A stretch of 35,744 nucleotides of DNA, taken from assembly GCA_036558305.1 (NCBI GenBank), contig DATBFX010000131.1:1-35744 (forward strand), in the 5' to 3' direction. The notes below the pieces were generated by a model. That model had not been told where the DNA came from. It saw only the letters and a list, made by a program, of their open reading frames with translations, and made no database searches. This DNA is from DATBFX01 sp036558305. GTDB lineage: Bacteria > Chloroflexota > Chloroflexia > Thermomicrobiales > UBA6265. Positions 32,507 to 35,744 of this stretch are shown here, piece by piece (the stretch's first letter is position 1; the number at the start of each line of letters is the position of its first letter). The position numbers and the translations under genes were made by a program.

Positions 32507-32515
32507 TGGTATCAT
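32507..32515 (+). promoter_or_regulatory. Extended -10 promoter of purH
   Basis: TGGTATCAT is an extended -10 element (TG-N-TATCAT). Transcription would begin near 32522, about 54 bases before the GTG start of purH. No clear -35 box is seen, which is usual for extended -10 promoters. Confidence 0.5.
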
Positions 32516-32575
32516 CGCGGAACGAGTTTGGAAATGAGCCGGCTCGATACCCGACTCGAATGGAAAGGCTGAGCA

Positions 32576-34123
32576 GTGCGGGCGCTGCTAAGTGTCTACG
32601 ACAAGCGTGGGATCGTCGAGTTCGCTCAGGCGTTGACGGCGACCGGATGGGAGATCGTCTCGACCGGCGGCACCCTGACGGCGTTGCGCGAAGCCGGACT
32701 TCCCGCGCTCTCCGTTGCCGAGGTCACCGGGTTCCCCGAGATCCTCGATGGTCGGGTCAAGACCCTGCACCCGAAGATCCACGGCGGTCTGCTCGCCCGG
32801 CGCGATCTGCCCGACCATCTCGCCTCCCTGGAGACCCATGGGATCGTGCCGTTCGACGTGCTCGCGGTCAATCTGTATCCCTTCGAGGCAACGGTGAGCG
32901 ATCCCGACGTCGCCGAGATCGACGCCGTCGAGCAGATCGACATCGGCGGCCCGGCGATGCTTCGGGCCGCCGCGAAGAACTTTGCGACCGTCATCGTGGT
33001 GACCGACCCCGACGACTACGACGCGATCGTCCACGATATCGAGCACGGGGGACCGGCACACGACCGGCGCCGAGCCCTGGCCGCAAAGGCGTTTGCCCAC
33101 ACCGCCGCCTACGACACGCTCGTTTCGTCATACCTCGGGGGCGGCGCGCCGACCGGCGACGCCTGGCCGGAGGAAATTGCGTTCGCGGGACGGCACGCGC
33201 GATCCCTTCGCTACGGCGAAAATCCGCAGCAGCGCGGCGCCGCGTACCGGCGGTTGAGCGTCGGACGCCCGTACGTCGGCGTGCTCGATGCCCGGCAATT
33301 GGGCGGACCGGAACTCTCCTTCAACAATCTCCTCGATGCCGACGCGGCCTGGGGTGCGATCCAAGGCATCGAGGATCCGGCCGTGGCGATCGTCAAGCAC
33401 ACGATTCCCTGCGGTCTCGCGACGCGCCCGGATCTGGTCGAGGCTTTCGAGGCGGCGCTGGCCGGCGACCCGGTCTCGGCGTTCGGCGGTATCGTCGCCC
33501 TCAACCGTCCGGTCGATGCGCGAGTCGCGGCGCATCTGATCGAGACGCTGTTCCACGTCGTCATCGCCCCCGCGTTCGACGACGACGCACTCGCGCGGTT
33601 GACCCGCAAAAAGCAATTGAGACTGCTCGCGATACCCACCGACGCCAGGTCCGATTCGGATTCCGGCGCTCTGGATATCCGCCCCATTCGGGGCGGATTC
33701 CTGGTTCAGGATGCGGACACCCATTCGACCAACGACGCGTCCTGGCGCACGGTGACGCGACGTCCACCGTCTCCGACGGAATACGCCGACCTGCGCTTCG
33801 CCTGGGAAGCCGTTCGCCACGTGAAGTCGAACGCGATCGTGCTCGTCAACGATCGTGCCGTCGTCGGCGTCGGGGCCGGTCAACCCAATCGCGTCGAAAG
33901 CGTCCGCATCGCCGTCAAGACGGCCGGATACCGGGCCGCGGGATCGGTACTCGCCAGCGACGCGTTCTTCCCGTTCGCCGATGGTATGGAGGCTGCCCTG
34001 GCAGCCGGCGTGACGGCGGCGGTGCAACCCGGCGGGTCGGTCAAAGACGCCGAGGTGATCGCCGCGGTCGACGCGGCGGACGCGGCGATGGTCTTCACCG
34101 GCGTCCGCCATTTCCGCCACTGA
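32576..34123 (+). CDS. purH: Bifunctional AICAR transformylase/IMP cyclohydrolase
   Basis: PurH catalyses the last two steps of IMP synthesis: formylation of AICAR from 10-formyl-tetrahydrofolate and ring closure to IMP. The 515-residue length is normal. The N-terminal cyclohydrolase domain (MGS-like fold) begins RALLSVYDKRGIVEFA and has VKTLHPKIHGGLLARRD and NLYPFE. The transformylase domain has RYGENPQQRGAAY, FNNLLDADAAW, VKHTIPCGLA and GDPVSAFGGIVALNR, and ends VFTGVRHFRH. The start is GTG 32576 with GGAAAGG seven bases upstream. No other purine gene is adjacent. The AICAR-site lysine-histidine pair is in VKHTIPCG (usually KHxNPCG; here threonine-isoleucine replaces x-N). Confidence 0.96.
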   Translation: MRALLSVYDKRGIVEFAQALTATGWEIVSTGGTLTALREAGLPALSVAEVTGFPEILDGRVKTLHPKIHGGLLARRDLPDHLASLETHGIVPFDVLAVNLYPFEATVSDPDVAEIDAVEQIDIGGPAMLRAAAKNFATVIVVTDPDDYDAIVHDIEHGGPAHDRRRALAAKAFAHTAAYDTLVSSYLGGGAPTGDAWPEEIAFAGRHARSLRYGENPQQRGAAYRRLSVGRPYVGVLDARQLGGPELSFNNLLDADAAWGAIQGIEDPAVAIVKHTIPCGLATRPDLVEAFEAALAGDPVSAFGGIVALNRPVDARVAAHLIETLFHVVIAPAFDDDALARLTRKKQLRLLAIPTDARSDSDSGALDIRPIRGGFLVQDADTHSTNDASWRTVTRRPPSPTEYADLRFAWEAVRHVKSNAIVLVNDRAVVGVGAGQPNRVESVRIAVKTAGYRAAGSVLASDAFFPFADGMEAALAAGVTAAVQPGGSVKDAEVIAAVDAADAAMVFTGVRHFRH

Positions 34124-34133
34124 CCCGGCGCGC

Positions 34134-35378
34134 CTACGGCTCGGGAACACCCGCCGTCGCAGCCGTCCGATCGACGACGCGAGCAAGCCACAACTCGGGT
34201 CGTTTCACCTCTTCGAGGGTCGGCAACGACTCCGGTCCGTCCCAGACGCGTTTGGCGACGGCGTGACCGCGCTGCTCGACGATCGTATCGATGAACCGTT
34301 GACCGAGCCGGTATTGCTCCATCTTGATGTCGAGACCGGTGATGCGGGCGAAGAGTTGCTCGGCGACGGTCCGCTGGCGTTGGCGCTGTTCGAACTTGTG
34401 GGCGATGCCGTCGTAGCTCGGAAGGAGCGTTTTGCCGACCGCGTTCATCACGTGGTTGGAGTAGCCTTCGACGATGCACATCGTCGCCTGCATCTTCGCG
34501 AACAGCTCCCGTTGTTGCGGCGTCATGACGGCTTCGATCCAACTTTCGGTTCGCTCTCCGCTGCGCGCACGGTCGATGAAGACCTTCAGTCCGCGGAATC
34601 CCTGCTTGAGCTGTTCGGCATCCTGGCGCAGAAACTCGAAGTAGCTCTCCAGCAAGTCGTTGAAGTAGAGACGCACCCACGGGTGGGCCTCGAACTCGAA
34701 CGCATGCGTCGTTTCGTGCAGCGCCAACCACATCCGGAACTCGTCCCGTGGCAACCCCAGGGTCTTCTCGACGACGCGGATGTTCGGCTCGACGTAATAG
34801 AGCTTGCCGGCCGAGACCGGTTCGCGACCCAGGAGGGCGAGGTCGTATTGACCGAGCACACGGCGCGCAAGGTAACCGAGGAGCAAGCCGAGTTCCGCGC
34901 TGACGACGGTCCGATTGAGGCCGCCCCACATCGCCGCGACGACGGTCCGACTGCCGCCGGTGTCGGGACTGAGCGCCTCGATCGGTGCCAACATGACCTT
35001 GAACGAATCGAGGTTGGCATTGACCCAATCGACGCGATCGAACGCGAACGTGCGCTCAAGGGTATCCGGAAGTTCGGTATCGGTATAGTCGCTCACGATG
35101 GGCACACAACGGCGAACGAGATCACGGTAGTAATCGTCCAGACGCGATCGTTCGACTGACGTCAGTGTCGCCCCGCGGTTCATATTCACCGCGATCCCGC
35201 GCGCCTGCTCCCAGTCGATGAGACCTTTCGCGGAGTCGGTCGGCCCGGCGCTCCGCAAACGTCCGCTGGCCCATGCTCCAACGGCCGCCCCCGCAAGGAG
35301 ACCGGCCGCGATGAGCCTTCGGTCGACCGGAGATCGGCTTCGTCGACCAGCAGTTGTCACTTGGGATGTGCGGGGCAC
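34134..35378 (-). CDS. Membrane-anchored zinc-dependent peptidase (DUF2342-like)
   Basis: A 414-residue protein of the zincin-like, coenzyme F420-biosynthesis-associated/DUF2342 family. One N-terminal hydrophobic segment (about 21-38, RLIAAGLLAGAAVGAWASG) follows arginine-rich residues and may be an anchor or signal. The body is helical with the zinc motif H221-E-T-T-H225 (LALHETTHAFEF) and a downstream E in CIVEGYSNHVMN as probable third ligand. GTG 35378 is preferred, with GAGAGG eight bases upstream; the open frame to 35486 adds an unlikely basic stretch. It converges on purH with 10 bases between stops. Despite the family name, no F420 gene is nearby and no substrate is known. Confidence 0.88.
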   Translation of the reverse strand: MPRTSQVTTAGRRSRSPVDRRLIAAGLLAGAAVGAWASGRLRSAGPTDSAKGLIDWEQARGIAVNMNRGATLTSVERSRLDDYYRDLVRRCVPIVSDYTDTELPDTLERTFAFDRVDWVNANLDSFKVMLAPIEALSPDTGGSRTVVAAMWGGLNRTVVSAELGLLLGYLARRVLGQYDLALLGREPVSAGKLYYVEPNIRVVEKTLGLPRDEFRMWLALHETTHAFEFEAHPWVRLYFNDLLESYFEFLRQDAEQLKQGFRGLKVFIDRARSGERTESWIEAVMTPQQRELFAKMQATMCIVEGYSNHVMNAVGKTLLPSYDGIAHKFEQRQRQRTVAEQLFARITGLDIKMEQYRLGQRFIDTIVEQRGHAVAKRVWDGPESLPTLEEVKRPELWLARVVDRTAATAGVPEP

Positions 35379-35545
35379 AAGACGTTCCTCTCTGATACAA
35401 CCCTGACTTATTGCATGCGCTCCATGCCTTCGTGCTGCCTCGCTCCGGTGGTGCCGGCGCGAGCCTCCGGACTGTAGTCGTCGCACCGCCTTTTCGTCAA
35501 TCGCACTTGAGCACCGTGCGCAGGGACACGGTACGGAGGCAACAC

Positions 35546-35579
35546 AACGGGCCCCCTATCCGAAGACAGGAGGCCCGTT
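35546..35579 (-). terminator. Hairpin after the initiator tRNA gene
   Basis: Arms AACGGGCCCCCT (35546-35557) and AGGAGGCCCGTT (35568-35579) pair with one mismatch around a 10-base loop. It lies just downstream of the minus-strand tRNA and probably ends its transcript, though the following bases (GTGTTGCC) are not a clean U-run. Confidence 0.7.
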
Positions 35580-35593
35580 CGTGGTAACGGAGA

Positions 35594-35668
35594 TGGTAGC
35601 GGGGGGGGGATTCGAACCCCCGGCCTTTGGGTTATGAGCCCAACGAGCTGCCGCTGCTCCACCCCGCG
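35594..35668 (-). tRNA. Initiator tRNA-Met (anticodon CAU)
   Basis: Read on the minus strand the cloverleaf is complete: acceptor CGCGGGG paired with CCCCGCU, D-arm GAGC-AGCGGCA-GCTC, anticodon stem TTGGG/CCCAA with loop CTCATAA, variable AGGCC, and T-arm GGGGG-TTCGAAT-CCCCC. Position 1 is C opposite U72, an unpaired end typical of initiator tRNA. Three G-C pairs typical of initiators are at the base of the anticodon stem (GGG/CCC). CCA is encoded (35594-35596). Confidence 0.95.
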
Positions 35669-35669
35669 G

Positions 35670-35744
35670 CGGTGCCTGCGTGCGCGGCGGCGCGCGGGGC
35701 GCCGGGCCGCGGGGCGGGTCCCCGCGGCGCGCGGGCGGGCCCGC
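35670..35744. other. Extremely GC-rich edge of the window
   Basis: About 70 of the last 74 bases are G or C, mostly CGCGGGG/GGGCGGG runs. No gene is visible. It may be promoter-distal sequence upstream of the tRNA or low-quality sequence at a contig end. Confidence 0.5.

Larger units (their letters stand above)
31919..32575. other. Gene-free spacer between the enolase-superfamily gene and purH
   Basis: No convincing gene is present in 657 bases; one 99-codon plus-strand frame (32273-32572) has no recognisable composition or ribosome site. Two plus-strand promoter candidates are annotated separately. GC content is lower than in the coding regions, as expected for a regulatory stretch. Confidence 0.55.

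Noticed and set aside
32273..32572. 99-codon plus-strand frame ahead of purH
   Set aside because: No ribosome site, no recognisable domain and codon use unlike the neighbours.

Overview
The window looks like chromosomal DNA from a high-GC bacterium of the phylum Chloroflexota, probably near Thermomicrobia/Sphaerobacteria. This placement is an inference. It rests on strong G/C bias at third codon positions, large LuxR-type ATPase regulators, exported L,D-transpeptidases with Chloroflexota-style FW...YG.P repeats, proline/serine-rich linkers of the ASPVASP type and many short intergenic palindromes. No marker gene in the window settles it.

Layout. (1) 1-4840, minus strand: the modification side of a type I restriction-modification locus. 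hsdM is intact, but hsdS is cut in two by an IS630-type insertion sequence; hsdR is not in the window. (2) 4840-5680: gene-poor spacer with palindromes and a good sigma70-type promoter. (3) 5681-9675: a bacterial dynamin-like GTPase (+) converging on a membrane-anchored HD-GYP protein (-), then a small Tat-exported protein (-). (4) 9892-13221, minus strand: a compact cluster pncC - M16 peptidase - GNAT acetyltransferase - nadC, with two NAD-metabolism genes. (5) 13394-16712: a LuxR/ATPase/TPR regulator (+) and a PIG-L deacetylase (-). (6) 17010-20302, plus strand: a DtxR-type metalloregulator, a Tat-exported multicopper oxidase and a ZIP transporter with an extra exported domain, probably one metal-uptake unit. 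(7) 20714-21931: exported L,D-transpeptidase, followed by a terminator flanked by inverted arrays of an 8-bp repeat. (8) 22225-28071, plus strand: a His-rich membrane protein, an exported anchored protein, a CopC-like protein, a CopC-CopD-cytochrome c fusion, a DsbA-like thiol oxidoreductase and a VKOR, together a probable extracytoplasmic copper/redox module. (9) 28289-35668: rlmN, a DUF885-type HEGYPGH protein, an enolase-superfamily enzyme (-), purH, a zincin-like membrane-anchored peptidase (-) and an initiator tRNA (-).

The most unusual points are the hairpin elements. Some sit between genes as dispersed copies of one family. Two sit inside open reading frames, in the LuxR regulator and in the signal-peptide region of the CopCD-cytochrome fusion, and are translated in frame. 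The two metal loci (DtxR/oxidase/ZIP, and CopC/CopCD-cytochrome/DsbA/VKOR with His-rich partners) are the best candidates for a little-described system. Their functions here are inferred from domains and gene order only.
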